In this document: piece after piece, positions 28,396 to 36,295 of the stretch | How the letters are laid out: every line of letters starts with the position of its first letter | Numbering within the stretch: position 1 is the stretch's first letter | NCBI GenBank assembly: GCA_030613245.1 | Contig: JAUWMI010000005.1 | Coordinates: forward strand, 1 to 64,000 | Reading direction: 5' to 3' | Source: Candidatus Sumerlaeota bacterium | GTDB taxonomy: Bacteria > Sumerlaeota > Sumerlaeia > MWCT01 > JAUWMI01 | Length of the DNA stretch: 64,000 nt | The notes under the pieces: generated by a model | What the model saw: the letters and a program-made list of their open reading frames with translations, nothing else | Told to the model about the DNA's origin: nothing | Database searches by the model: none | Position numbers and translations under genes: made by a program

Positions 28396-28892
28396 TGACA
28401 ATCGAAGGACGAGCCTTCGTGTACGGCGATAATGTAAATACGGACGTGATAATCCCTGCGCGGTACCTGACGTCGCCGGATCCGGCACGGCTGGCAGAGC
28501 ATTGTCTGGAGGGTCTCGATCCAGAGTTTTTAAAAGAGCGTGAGAAGGGGGATATAGTAGTTGGTGGGAAGAACTTCGGATGCGGATCGTCACGAGAGCA
28601 TGCACCGGTGGCGCTCAAGGCAGCCGGAGTGGCGTGTGTGGTGGCAAAGAGTTTTGCCCGGATTTTCTATCGGAACGCGATTAACATCGGCCTGCCGATT
28701 GTGGAGTGTGCAGAGGCAGCGGATGGAATTAAACGGGGCGAGCGCGTGCGGATTGATCTTACAGAAGGCGAGATTACGAACGTGACAACGAAGCAGAGCT
28801 GGGGCTTTGCGCCGCTGCCGCAGTTTGCCCAGGAGATTCTCGCTGCTGGGGGGTTGATGAAATACGCGGTTGCAAAGAAGAAAGGAAGCTGA
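28392..28892 (+). CDS. leuD: 3-isopropylmalate dehydratase, small subunit
   Basis: A 166-residue swivel-domain partner of LeuC. Motifs: [16 protein letters not shown] near the start, and [18 protein letters not shown], the substrate-recognition loop. Start is GTG 28392 or the adjacent ATG 28395, with GAGGAGG just upstream inside leuC. It ends the leu gene set; leuB is not in the window. Confidence 0.95.
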   Translation: MMTIEGRAFVYGDNVNTDVIIPARYLTSPDPARLAEHCLEGLDPEFLKEREKGDIVVGGKNFGCGSSREHAPVALKAAGVACVVAKSFARIFYRNAINIGLPIVECAEAADGIKRGERVRIDLTEGEITNVTTKQSWGFAPLPQFAQEILAAGGLMKYAVAKKKGS

Positions 28893-28918
28893 CCGCACGA
28901 TCACCAGCAGGTATGCCC

Positions 28919-29323
28919 CTATTCACGTTCCTTAAGGAATTGCTGAAACTCCTCCTCGTAGCGCTGCCCGCACTCGGCTTGACGACGGCGGGTGTATGCT
29001 TCGCTTCGGCCCTTGATGCGGTCCTCAATCCATATGTTCATACGCTCGTGGAAGAAGCGAGTGTAAATATCTTCTGCTTTATTGCGTTCGCGCGGAGCAA
29101 GATTGTATTGGTCTACTAGCCCGCGGACATAGATGCGTGCCTGTTTGCGGCTGGCTTCGATCTCCCCGTAGTTCGTCCTGATTATTAACTTCTGTACGTC
29201 CCGCCCCGTGGCTCTGATAATCATTCGCCTACCAATGGCAAAGCCGGTAACCACAACCGCCACTATCAGCAGCACTGTAACGTAAAACTTCCAGTCTAAT
29301 TGATATTCTTCCGTCAGTCGCAT
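28919..29323 (-). CDS. Small membrane-anchored protein of unknown function
   Basis: A 134-residue protein with one N-terminal transmembrane helix (FYVTVLLIVAVVVTGFAIG, about residues 13-31) and a highly charged, helical C-terminal part rich in Arg/Glu (NLAPRERNKAEDIYTRFFHERM). No family was recognised. It runs against leuD, 26 bases from its stop, so it ends a separate minus-strand unit. Open frame, signal-anchor and composition support a real gene. Confidence 0.6.
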   Translation of the reverse strand: MRLTEEYQLDWKFYVTVLLIVAVVVTGFAIGRRMIIRATGRDVQKLIIRTNYGEIEASRKQARIYVRGLVDQYNLAPRERNKAEDIYTRFFHERMNIWIEDRIKGRSEAYTRRRQAECGQRYEEEFQQFLKERE

Positions 29324-29465
29324 CTTGATGCCATCCGTAGCCCACTAATTAGAGTATTAGGAAAATCCCAAAGCCACTTCTTTTTTCCTTCTATATCAAG
29401 CTTGCCTTCTGGAAGTCAATTAGTAATACTATAATCTTATAATTACGAAGACAGGAAATCGGCAA

Positions 29466-30197
29466 ATGATTCTAATGTATGCCTCGCTGCAATGTCGCAG
29501 TCACCTAGCAAGGCAAGCAGAACGCCGCTATCGGGTTCGGCCCAGCTTAAGCTTCACGCTTATCGAGCTCTTAATCGTAGTGGCGATAATCGCGATTCTG
29601 GCGTTGATCGGGCTAGCCAACATGCTGCAGGCCACGGTGCGGTCAAAAGTTTCCAGGACGAAGAATGATATGCGAGTGATAGCAGGTGCGCTCGAGGCAT
29701 ACCATGTGGACAATAACGAGTATATTTCGTTCATCCGTGGAGGACCTGGGATGTTGACCAGCCGCGTTATTGTCCCGATGAGTGTGCGGCTGTCGCCTCT
29801 GACCACGCCCATTGCCTATATAATGCGGGTTCCGATTGACATATTTCAAACCGTGGCAACAAGCGATGGTAGCCCGCTGATTTTCTTCGATACGTTTGAT
29901 TACGCCGACGTGGCAGGTCTGAATGCGACGGGTAGTCCAAAGGGCGCTGGTGGCACTTCGGGTGGACTATGGCGTCTCTCCTCGGCGGGCCCCGACTTGA
30001 TCCAGTCCTATGGGGGCGACATTGCGGAGATCGGCGCAGAAGGCGTCATGAATAATTTCGGCGTTGATTACGATCCCACCAATGGCACTATCAGTGCGGG
30101 TGACGTTGTTCGCGTTGGCCCGCCCTCTGACGAAGGTCAGCTTCCAGCAACTCGCCGCGCCGGCGGCGCATACGAAGAATTGTTTCGCAATTATTAG
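29466..30197 (+). CDS. Type II secretion/type IV pilin-like pseudopilin
   Basis: A 243-residue prepilin-like protein. The class III signal is SFTLIELLIVVAIIAIL after a 28-residue basic leader; the residue before Phe is Ser, not the usual Gly, which may weaken prepilin peptidase cleavage. Glu5 of the mature form is present. The C-terminal part carries SSAGPDLI and YDPTNGTISAGDVVR, a pattern shared with the pseudopilin at 40759. No secretion ATPase or secretin gene is adjacent. It may be a minor pseudopilin or an exported structural protein. Confidence 0.85.
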   Translation: MILMYASLQCRSHLARQAERRYRVRPSLSFTLIELLIVVAIIAILALIGLANMLQATVRSKVSRTKNDMRVIAGALEAYHVDNNEYISFIRGGPGMLTSRVIVPMSVRLSPLTTPIAYIMRVPIDIFQTVATSDGSPLIFFDTFDYADVAGLNATGSPKGAGGTSGGLWRLSSAGPDLIQSYGGDIAEIGAEGVMNNFGVDYDPTNGTISAGDVVRVGPPSDEGQLPATRRAGGAYEELFRNY

Positions 30198-30232
30198 TAC
30201 CCCATCCCCCCTGCTTTAATGGCATAAAAATT

Positions 30233-30260
30233 GTGGGGGCGTATTGCAATACGCCCCTAC
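30233..30260. repeat. GTAGGGGC palindrome, copy 6
   Basis: A 28-bp palindrome GTGGGGGCGTATTG / CAATACGCCCCTAC with one mismatched pair. The core equals copy 4 at 26982. Confidence 0.87.
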
Positions 30261-30291
30261 AACGTTCGACAAAAATCGCCTTATCCTGATC

Positions 30292-30319
30292 GTAGGGGCG
30301 ACCCGCTGGGTCGCCCGTA
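30292..30319. repeat. GTAGGGGC-type palindrome, copy 7
   Basis: GTAGGGGCGACCC, loop GCT, GGGTCGCCC then GTAT. The inner stem is 9 bp. Confidence 0.8.
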
Positions 30320-30512
30320 TTTTCTCCGTGGCCATTTTGTCCACCCTGAGGAAATTCAGCTTGCGTTCAGCTAGTGTAACGTATAGGCATTGTTGAAGGC
30401 GCGGGCAAGAGTCATGGCGCGTTGATTCCAGGATACGTTCTGTGCGTCGCGCTTCTGTGTACTGCTATTCGTAAATGACAAGTACTCACCTCGCGAACGA
30501 AAGGCAAGATCC

Positions 30513-31997
30513 ATGAGCGACAATTCCTCCAAGCACTCCCGACAGGAAGCCAGAGTTCCCGGCGAGATTATTCCGGATCGGACTTTACCATCCCTGACGT
30601 ACCGCGAAATGCCGAGCCCCATCCCGTTTCGCAAAATGCTTGGCCCAAGCATCATCTTGCTCGGACTGTCTGTAGGCAGCGGCGAGTTTATAATCTGGCC
30701 ATATATGACGTACAAGTATGGGCTGGTCCTGTTCTGGGCGTGCATTCTAGGGGTGACAACTCAGTACTTTCTCAACATGGAGATAGAGCGCTGGACATTG
30801 CTGACCGGAGAGAGTGCAGTGACCGGTTTCTCCCGCCTGTGGCGTCACTGGGCATGGATATTTTTGCTCTGCAACATAATTCCCTGGATGTGGCCCGGCT
30901 GGGCAACCGGCGGCGCAACAATGCTGTCGTGGTTCGTAGGCGGCGAAATCATGGTGAAGTGGTATGCTATTGGGAGCCTGGTGCTGATCGGCATTGTGAT
31001 CAGTTTAGGGCCTATTGTCTATAACACGGTTGAACGGCTTCAGATAGTTTTAATAGCGGTTATCGCCGTAGTGGTTATTATTATTTTTATCCTGACGGTG
31101 CGCTGGGACGCGGTCAAGGAGATGGCGCGCGGAATTACGATGATCGGGCACATTCCGCCAGACATTCACCTGCCTGCATTACTCGGTGCACTGGCCTTTG
31201 CCGGCGCCGGGGGGACAATGAATCTCTGCCAGTCGCATTATATCAGGGAAAAAGGATATGCCATGGGGAAATACATTGGACGGATTACCAGTCCGATAAC
31301 CGGCAAGGCGGAGGCAATCAGCACCATTGGCTTTCATTTTCACTACACACCCGAAAATATGCAACGCTGGAAGGTCTGGTGGAGGAGGGCGAACTGGGAA
31401 CATCTGATAACATTCTGGATGCTCTGTACCGGTGCGCTTGTTATGCTGTGCTTGATCTCGTATTCCACAGTGTACGGGATGACAGGGTTGGACGAACAAC
31501 TCGGATTTATTCGGATGCAGGGCCAGATAATCGGAAGCCAGGTGGGCAATCTTCTAAAGGTTCTCTTCTATGCGACTGGTATTGCAATTCTCTTTACAAC
31601 TGAGCTCGGTGTGCTCGATGCAGTATCGCGAGTCTCTACCGATATTGTAAAAGTCAGCTATTTGCGCGAGAGCAAATGGTGGACAGAAAGCCGACTCTAT
31701 TTTGCGTTTCTCTGGCTGGAGATTGCCCTGGGTTGTGTAATCCTGGCTGTTGGACTGGACAAGCCACTGGTGCTGCTGATTATCGCAGCAGCGCTTAATG
31801 CAGGCGTCATGTTCATCTACAGCATCCTGCTCCTATATCTGAATAATAAGATTTTGGATAAGCGATTGGGAATGCATCCGGTGCGCTTTGTTGCCATCAT
31901 CTGGAGCTGCGCCTTTTTCGGCTACTTCACCCTGATCACATTAAACGACCAGCTTCCCAGGTTATGGGAACATCTGAAGAAGCTTTGGTCAAGCTAG
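30513..31997 (+). CDS. Nramp-related integral membrane transporter with non-canonical motifs
   Basis: A 494-residue protein with about 11 transmembrane helices in the LeuT/APC-like Nramp arrangement. In TM1, where Nramp metal transporters have DPGN, this protein has GSGEF (residues 55-59, in GLSVGSGEFIIWP). In the TM6 region, where they have a Met-Pro-His motif, it has GAGGTMNLCQSHY (about residues 231-243). The known metal ligands are therefore missing, and the substrate may not be a divalent transition metal. The start follows AAGGCAAGATCC. It lies alone between repeats and a converging threonine synthase gene. Confidence 0.75.
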   Translation: MSDNSSKHSRQEARVPGEIIPDRTLPSLTYREMPSPIPFRKMLGPSIILLGLSVGSGEFIIWPYMTYKYGLVLFWACILGVTTQYFLNMEIERWTLLTGESAVTGFSRLWRHWAWIFLLCNIIPWMWPGWATGGATMLSWFVGGEIMVKWYAIGSLVLIGIVISLGPIVYNTVERLQIVLIAVIAVVVIIIFILTVRWDAVKEMARGITMIGHIPPDIHLPALLGALAFAGAGGTMNLCQSHYIREKGYAMGKYIGRITSPITGKAEAISTIGFHFHYTPENMQRWKVWWRRANWEHLITFWMLCTGALVMLCLISYSTVYGMTGLDEQLGFIRMQGQIIGSQVGNLLKVLFYATGIAILFTTELGVLDAVSRVSTDIVKVSYLRESKWWTESRLYFAFLWLEIALGCVILAVGLDKPLVLLIIAAALNAGVMFIYSILLLYLNNKILDKRLGMHPVRFVAIIWSCAFFGYFTLITLNDQLPRLWEHLKKLWSS

Positions 31998-32141
31998 CCC
32001 ACACGCGCTCCTGAGAAGCTAACATAAGGCACAGTCAAGTCCCCACCCCAGGGCACTCTTGCCACTCACTATACCCTACGCCCCACTCCACTCACTTGAG
32101 CTCACAGATTGTGATCTCAACAGCCGGAATTCTTCCTATTG

Positions 32142-33353
32142 TTAAAGCATAGCTTCCATGAATTTATTTAAATTTTCCAATTGGCACGTATGTATTTTAA
32201 AAGAACGCTTTTCCAAAGCAGCCATATATTTCAGGCCACTACCGCTTACAATGCAAACCACCGTATCCTTTCCGCTTAAAACCTTCTCTTTCCTTAGTTT
32301 TCTTATAGCAGCCAAAGGCACCGCAGCGGCAGGTTGTCCGAAGATGCCTGTTCTTTCTGCCAGCTCTCGTTGCGCTTGAAGGATTGCTTCATCGCTCACC
32401 GCAACGCAAAGTCCTCCGTTTCGCTTGATTTTTCTCAACACATCATTTCCGCTGGGAGGATATGGATTTTCAAGAGCATGGGCTATCGTATGGGGATTTT
32501 CAACGCGGGTTATACATTCTTCATTTCTGATATAGGCAGTATAAATTGGCGCACAACCGCTGGCTTGAGCACAGATTATTTTCGGGACGTTCTTGATTAT
32601 TCCGCTGCCTTTAAACTCTTCAAATCCTTTCATGATACCCCGGATATTCCCTCCCGCGCTGGTGGGAACAATAACATAATCGGGCGACGCAAAATTCATC
32701 TGCTCGCAGATTTCAAAGGCTATTGTTTTTGAACCCTCAACTCGAAATGGCACATCTGAGTTAATAAAATAAATGTCATGCCGCTTGCTCATTTCAAGAC
32801 TGTCAAAGTAAAGCTGCCAGTAATCTCCATCCACTTGAATGAGAATTGGATTATGGACAGCAATGGGGGTAAGCTTCTCGGCAGGGAGCTTTGCGCTGAC
32901 CAGGATGAATGTTTGCAGCCCGGCTTTAGCACCATAAGCGGCCACTGAAACAGCCATATTACCCGTTGATACCGCTCCTATTCTTTTATAGCCCATGGTA
33001 ATAGCATGCTGGGCTCCTACAACTGTTCCCCTATCTTTAAACGACCACGTAGGGTTTTGGCTTTCGTTTTTGAACAGAACTCTTTTTACGCCTAATTCAT
33101 GTGCCAATTGTGAAGACTCAACTAATGGCGTAAATCCTTCATAAAGAGACAGGGTGCGGTCAATCTCCAGGAAAGGGAAAAAATCACCATACCTGTCCAG
33201 AATAGTCTGCTTAAGAATATTGCCTGCTTTTATCTTTCCTTTGGTTACTTTTTCTACTTCCAAAGGCTCGTTGCAAACATCACAACGTGGATGAACCCGC
33301 TCGATAGAGTACGTTTTATTGCATTGTGTGCATATAAGTTTTGTCTTTTTCAT
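32142..33353 (-). CDS. thrC: Threonine synthase
   Basis: A 403-residue PLP enzyme that converts O-phosphohomoserine to threonine. An N-terminal zinc ribbon (Cys8, Cys11, Cys24, Cys27) precedes the fold-type II core. The PLP lysine is Lys106 in PTWSFKDRG; AVSTGNMAVSVAAYGA and PTSAGGNIRG are the phosphate-binding loops. The zinc-ribbon form is typical of archaeal and many bacterial threonine synthases. The gene is visibly more AT-rich and lysine/isoleucine-rich than its neighbours, so recent transfer is possible. No hom or thrB is nearby. Confidence 0.92.
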   Translation of the reverse strand: MKKTKLICTQCNKTYSIERVHPRCDVCNEPLEVEKVTKGKIKAGNILKQTILDRYGDFFPFLEIDRTLSLYEGFTPLVESSQLAHELGVKRVLFKNESQNPTWSFKDRGTVVGAQHAITMGYKRIGAVSTGNMAVSVAAYGAKAGLQTFILVSAKLPAEKLTPIAVHNPILIQVDGDYWQLYFDSLEMSKRHDIYFINSDVPFRVEGSKTIAFEICEQMNFASPDYVIVPTSAGGNIRGIMKGFEEFKGSGIIKNVPKIICAQASGCAPIYTAYIRNEECITRVENPHTIAHALENPYPPSGNDVLRKIKRNGGLCVAVSDEAILQAQRELAERTGIFGQPAAAVPLAAIRKLRKEKVLSGKDTVVCIVSGSGLKYMAALEKRSFKIHTCQLENLNKFMEAML

Positions 33354-33868
33354 GATCTCACGGATTCCTTACTAGAAAAGATCCGCCAAAACGCCTGCTT
33401 CCTTTGGCAAACAGCCGGACCAGGCGAACTGAACGAAATTGCCAGAGCCAAGGCTTTTCAGCTACGACGCCTCCCCCACATTGCTCTATGGAGGAGCTAC
33501 CCTTGTGGTTTTAGAGCCTATCCTAAAAATCCTGTCTTCAACAATGTCATTCTGAGCCCTTCGACTCCGCTCAGTATAAACTCAGCGAAGAATCTCGCCG
33601 TCTGAAGGCGCGTGTGCACAAGCGACGCTAAAGCGCCCTAGTGGTTTTTATTGAGCCAACTTTCCCTTTCACCCCACCTGAAGGTGGGTGCAAAGTGGAG
33701 ACCGCCTCAAGGCGGCCTCAAATAAAGGCATCGTGAATAATCCATGTGTCTTAACGGCCTTCATGGCGCTCTTAAATCCTCACCGCACCTGGGTCTCTTG
33801 GAAAAAGTTCTAAAGTTCAGCATAAGTGCGTGCAGCGCGACAATTTAGCCAGAAGCAGACGAGCTATT
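33354..33868. other. Intergenic region packed with dispersed repeats
   Basis: Holds a segment at about 33545-33596 (CATTCTGAGCCCTTCGACTC...CAGCGAAGAATCT), a type of repeat found widely in environmental genomes. It also holds two small palindromes, CCCACCT-GA-AGGTGGG at 33673-33688 and CCGCCT-CA-AGGCGG at 33702-33715. The part nearest thrC (33360-33510) is open on the plus strand, but no family was recognised. Confidence 0.6.
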
Positions 33869-35044
33869 CTATTCCCTTTCCTCCATTCTCAAGGCCAGTT
33901 TCCCTGATTGTTTGCCCCGCACACTAAATTGCGTGATCGGCTTTGCGCCTCGCCCTTTGAGCGTTACGGTGAGCTTCTGGTCTGCGTCTGCCTCCCAGCG
34001 GGTGAGGGGCTTGGGCGGATGCGCGGCTTCGAGGTCAATTGAGAGACGCGACACATTTTCTGTCTTCAGCCACAGCATGCCGTTCAGCACCGAGGCAGAG
34101 ACGCGCGCAAAGCGATTCGGATCAGCCATGGTAATCTCCAGCCAGAAGTAGGGCTTTGACTCGTCGGTTGTGATCTCGAGTGTAGGATAGTGACGGAAGG
34201 GCGAAGGGATGCCTTTTTCGGCCATGTTCAGGTACGGGAGGAACTGCTCGCAGATCCACTCAGGGGTATAGTTCAGCGCGCAATGTGGTGCCCCCTCAAT
34301 CCAGTACACAGGCCTCTGATATTTATTCTTCTCCTTGAGCTTCATGTACAAGTCCTCAGATTGCGAGGGCGGTACCCAGGTGTCGTTTGTGCCGTGCCAG
34401 ATGATAAGGGGGACGTATTGGATATTCGATGCATAGTTGATGGCAGAGCGCCGCGCGTACTCGAACGGCATCTGCTCTGGCGTGCCACCGCATTCCTTCT
34501 TGGTGTCTTCACGAAACATCTCGACCTCATGGTACCAGCGCGGAAGGTCTGTAATCCCCTGACCCATGCAAATCGCTGCGAAACGATCGGGATATTTCCC
34601 AGCCATCACCGCACCCAGCATTCCACCCATGGAGCGCCCTGCCAGATAAATGCGTGTGCGATCCACTGCGTAATCGCGCAACACGAGGTCAATGCTATCA
34701 ATGATATCGTGCTGGGCCTCGAGCGCAGCCAGAGAGGTCTGGCCTGATGTGCGGTGACCATGCAGCTCCGGACACACCACGAGCCAGTTCAGCCGTTCAC
34801 ACACCTCGTAGTAGCCCTGGAGCTTTGCGGTATAGTGGTTGCCCCCCCAGTAGTGGGCATCAACGAGAAGGGGGCGCGAAGTCTCTCCATCATATCCAGA
34901 AGGCACGAAAAGCGCAGCCATTTGCGTGGAGCCGTCAAAGGAGCTTATGAAGGTAAATTCCTTTTCCTCACCCGCATATACGCATAAGATCGAGAACAAA
35001 ATCCCTACTGCCGTAAGGGCTAGTGCTAAAGATCTTACCTTCAT
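33869..35044 (-). CDS. Secreted alpha/beta-hydrolase (esterase/S9-like)
   Basis: A 391-residue exported hydrolase with a signal peptide (MKVRSLALALTAVGILFSILCVYA). The nucleophile elbow is LAGRSMGGMLG (Ser138). HYWGG near residue 64 provides an oxyanion-type loop, GTNDTWVPP is the expected acid region and EGAPHCALNY carries the His. The layout matches secreted PHB-depolymerase-like or feruloyl-esterase-like proteins. A C-terminal beta-rich segment of about 110 residues (from SPFRHYPTLEI) may bind substrate or pack against the catalytic domain. The substrate is unknown. It is on the same strand as thrC, but a 515-base repeat region lies between. Confidence 0.82.
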   Translation of the reverse strand: MKVRSLALALTAVGILFSILCVYAGEEKEFTFISSFDGSTQMAALFVPSGYDGETSRPLLVDAHYWGGNHYTAKLQGYYEVCERLNWLVVCPELHGHRTSGQTSLAALEAQHDIIDSIDLVLRDYAVDRTRIYLAGRSMGGMLGAVMAGKYPDRFAAICMGQGITDLPRWYHEVEMFREDTKKECGGTPEQMPFEYARRSAINYASNIQYVPLIIWHGTNDTWVPPSQSEDLYMKLKEKNKYQRPVYWIEGAPHCALNYTPEWICEQFLPYLNMAEKGIPSPFRHYPTLEITTDESKPYFWLEITMADPNRFARVSASVLNGMLWLKTENVSRLSIDLEAAHPPKPLTRWEADADQKLTVTLKGRGAKPITQFSVRGKQSGKLALRMEERE

Positions 35045-35413
35045 CAGATTTACCTCGTGGTTTTGGGATAGAAGCGGCTTCCGCCAAGCGATCTTCGGTC
35101 TTTAACTAGTACTGTTAGCAAAACGCTTCGCAGAAAGCCACCTTTTGTTCGATATTCTTCCCCGACATGCTGCGCTTTGCGTCTTTGCGCCTTTGCGTGA
35201 GAAACAGCAAAAAAAACGATGTGGGCCCCATAGCGCAGAGTTAGATATTTCCCTATTGACCTTCCTGTGAGTTTGAGTATTGTGGTTATTTAGTCTGATT
35301 TTAAAACAGCGATCGTCAAGGCTAAAAATTACTACCTAAAATCAGCGGTTTCTTCTCGAGCAGTGTTCAGCAAAGCGATCCTTTCTCTCATATAGCTATT
35401 TACGGGCACTGGT
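35045..35413. other. Intergenic region with a dispersed repeat
   Basis: Contains TGCGCTTTGCGTCTTTGCGCC (about 35169-35190), another low-complexity repeat type common in environmental genomes. No gene was recognised before the tRNA. Confidence 0.5.
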
Positions 35414-35491
35414 GGCGCTATCGTCTAGCCCGGTTTAGGACATCGCCCTCTCAAGGCGGAGACGCGGGTTCAAATCCCGCTAGCGCTACCA
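35414..35491 (+). tRNA. tRNA-Glu (anticodon CTC)
   Basis: A full cloverleaf with encoded CCA. The acceptor GGCGCTA pairs with TAGCGCT (one G-U). The D-arm is GTCT...AGGAC. The anticodon stem TCGCC/GGCGG encloses the loop CTCTCAA with anticodon CTC, reading GAG. The T-arm is GCGGG-TTCAAAT-CCCGC. A T-rich tail CTTTTTGTTTG follows. Confidence 0.95.
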
Positions 35492-35821
35492 CTTTTTGTT
35501 TGTAGTTGCCTCTTGCTCCTATCCAAAAACCAGGGAATCCGCAGGAAACCTACTGACATGCGAGGCGGTATGAATATCCTGCGGCGTAAAATTTGGCTTG
35601 CAAGCGATTGATTTGTTGCGTATCCTCCGAGGAAATTTTCACAGGGAAGGCGCAATGATTCGGATACTAATGTATTCGCCGAGTGAGAAAGCGAAGAGAA
35701 TCAAATTCCGGTCTCCGGATCTATCTTGCAATTTCTGCTATGCGTTCAGTGTAGTATATACCAGCCCAAAGGCTTTTGTGGCTGCAAATACTGCACACCT
35801 AGAAAGGGGAAGTAATAAAGG
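35492..35821. other. Leader region of the redox operon
   Basis: No gene was recognised. TTGCAATTTCTGC...TAGTATATA around 35727-35762 is a possible promoter, but the spacing is not ideal. The ribosome site AAAGGGGAAGTAATAAAGG precedes the first operon gene. Confidence 0.4.
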
Positions 35822-36295
35822 ATGGAATTAGCTACTTTGGATCAAATTCTTGAGGGTAAAGGCAAAGAGCCGTTTGACGTCATCGAGGTTCTGCAGGATA
35901 TTCAGCAGACCTACCGCTATTTGCCCGAAGATGCCCTCTGCCGTGTGTCGGAAAAGCTGGGCATACCTCTGATCGAAGTGTTTCGGTTAGCCAATTTTTA
36001 TAAGGCCTTTACCCTGAAGCCACGTGGGCGACATTTGCTCACCGTATGTATGGGCACGGCCTGTCACGTTCGGGGAGCACTGAGGTTTCTCGATGAAGTG
36101 CTTTTCCAGCTGGCGGTTCAGCCGGGCGAAACCACCGAGGATGGGGCTTTCACGGTCGAGACCGTTAATTGTGTTGGAGCATGTGCGTTGGCTCCGGTAG
36201 TTATTCTTGACGGAAAATACTACGATCACATGACACCCCGCAAGCTCCGGGATCTTCTCAATTCTGCACGTGAGAAGGATAAGGGGGGACTCTAA
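35822..36295 (+). CDS. NuoE/HoxE-like [2Fe-2S] diaphorase subunit
   Basis: A 157-residue thioredoxin-like [2Fe-2S] protein. It has the helical N-terminal part (VIEVLQDIQQTYRYLPEDAL) and the four cysteine ligands in CMGTACHVRGA and CVGACALAPV. Such subunits pair with the NADH-binding NuoF/HoxF/HndC subunit in complex I, bidirectional hydrogenases and formate dehydrogenases. The next gene starts directly after its stop codon, so tight coupling is expected. No hydrogenase, formate dehydrogenase or membrane complex I gene follows in this operon. Confidence 0.92.
   Translation: MELATLDQILEGKGKEPFDVIEVLQDIQQTYRYLPEDALCRVSEKLGIPLIEVFRLANFYKAFTLKPRGRHLLTVCMGTACHVRGALRFLDEVLFQLAVQPGETTEDGAFTVETVNCVGACALAPVVILDGKYYDHMTPRKLRDLLNSAREKDKGGL

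Larger units (their letters stand above)
30198..30512. other. Intergenic region with two palindromes
   Basis: Contains palindrome copies 6 and 7 in its first 120 bases. The remainder up to 30512 shows no recognised gene or RNA. Confidence 0.5.

Noticed and set aside
30371-30745. Minus-strand frame opposite the Nramp-like gene start.
   Set aside because: More than half is the antisense of the transporter gene; the remainder matches no family I recognise.
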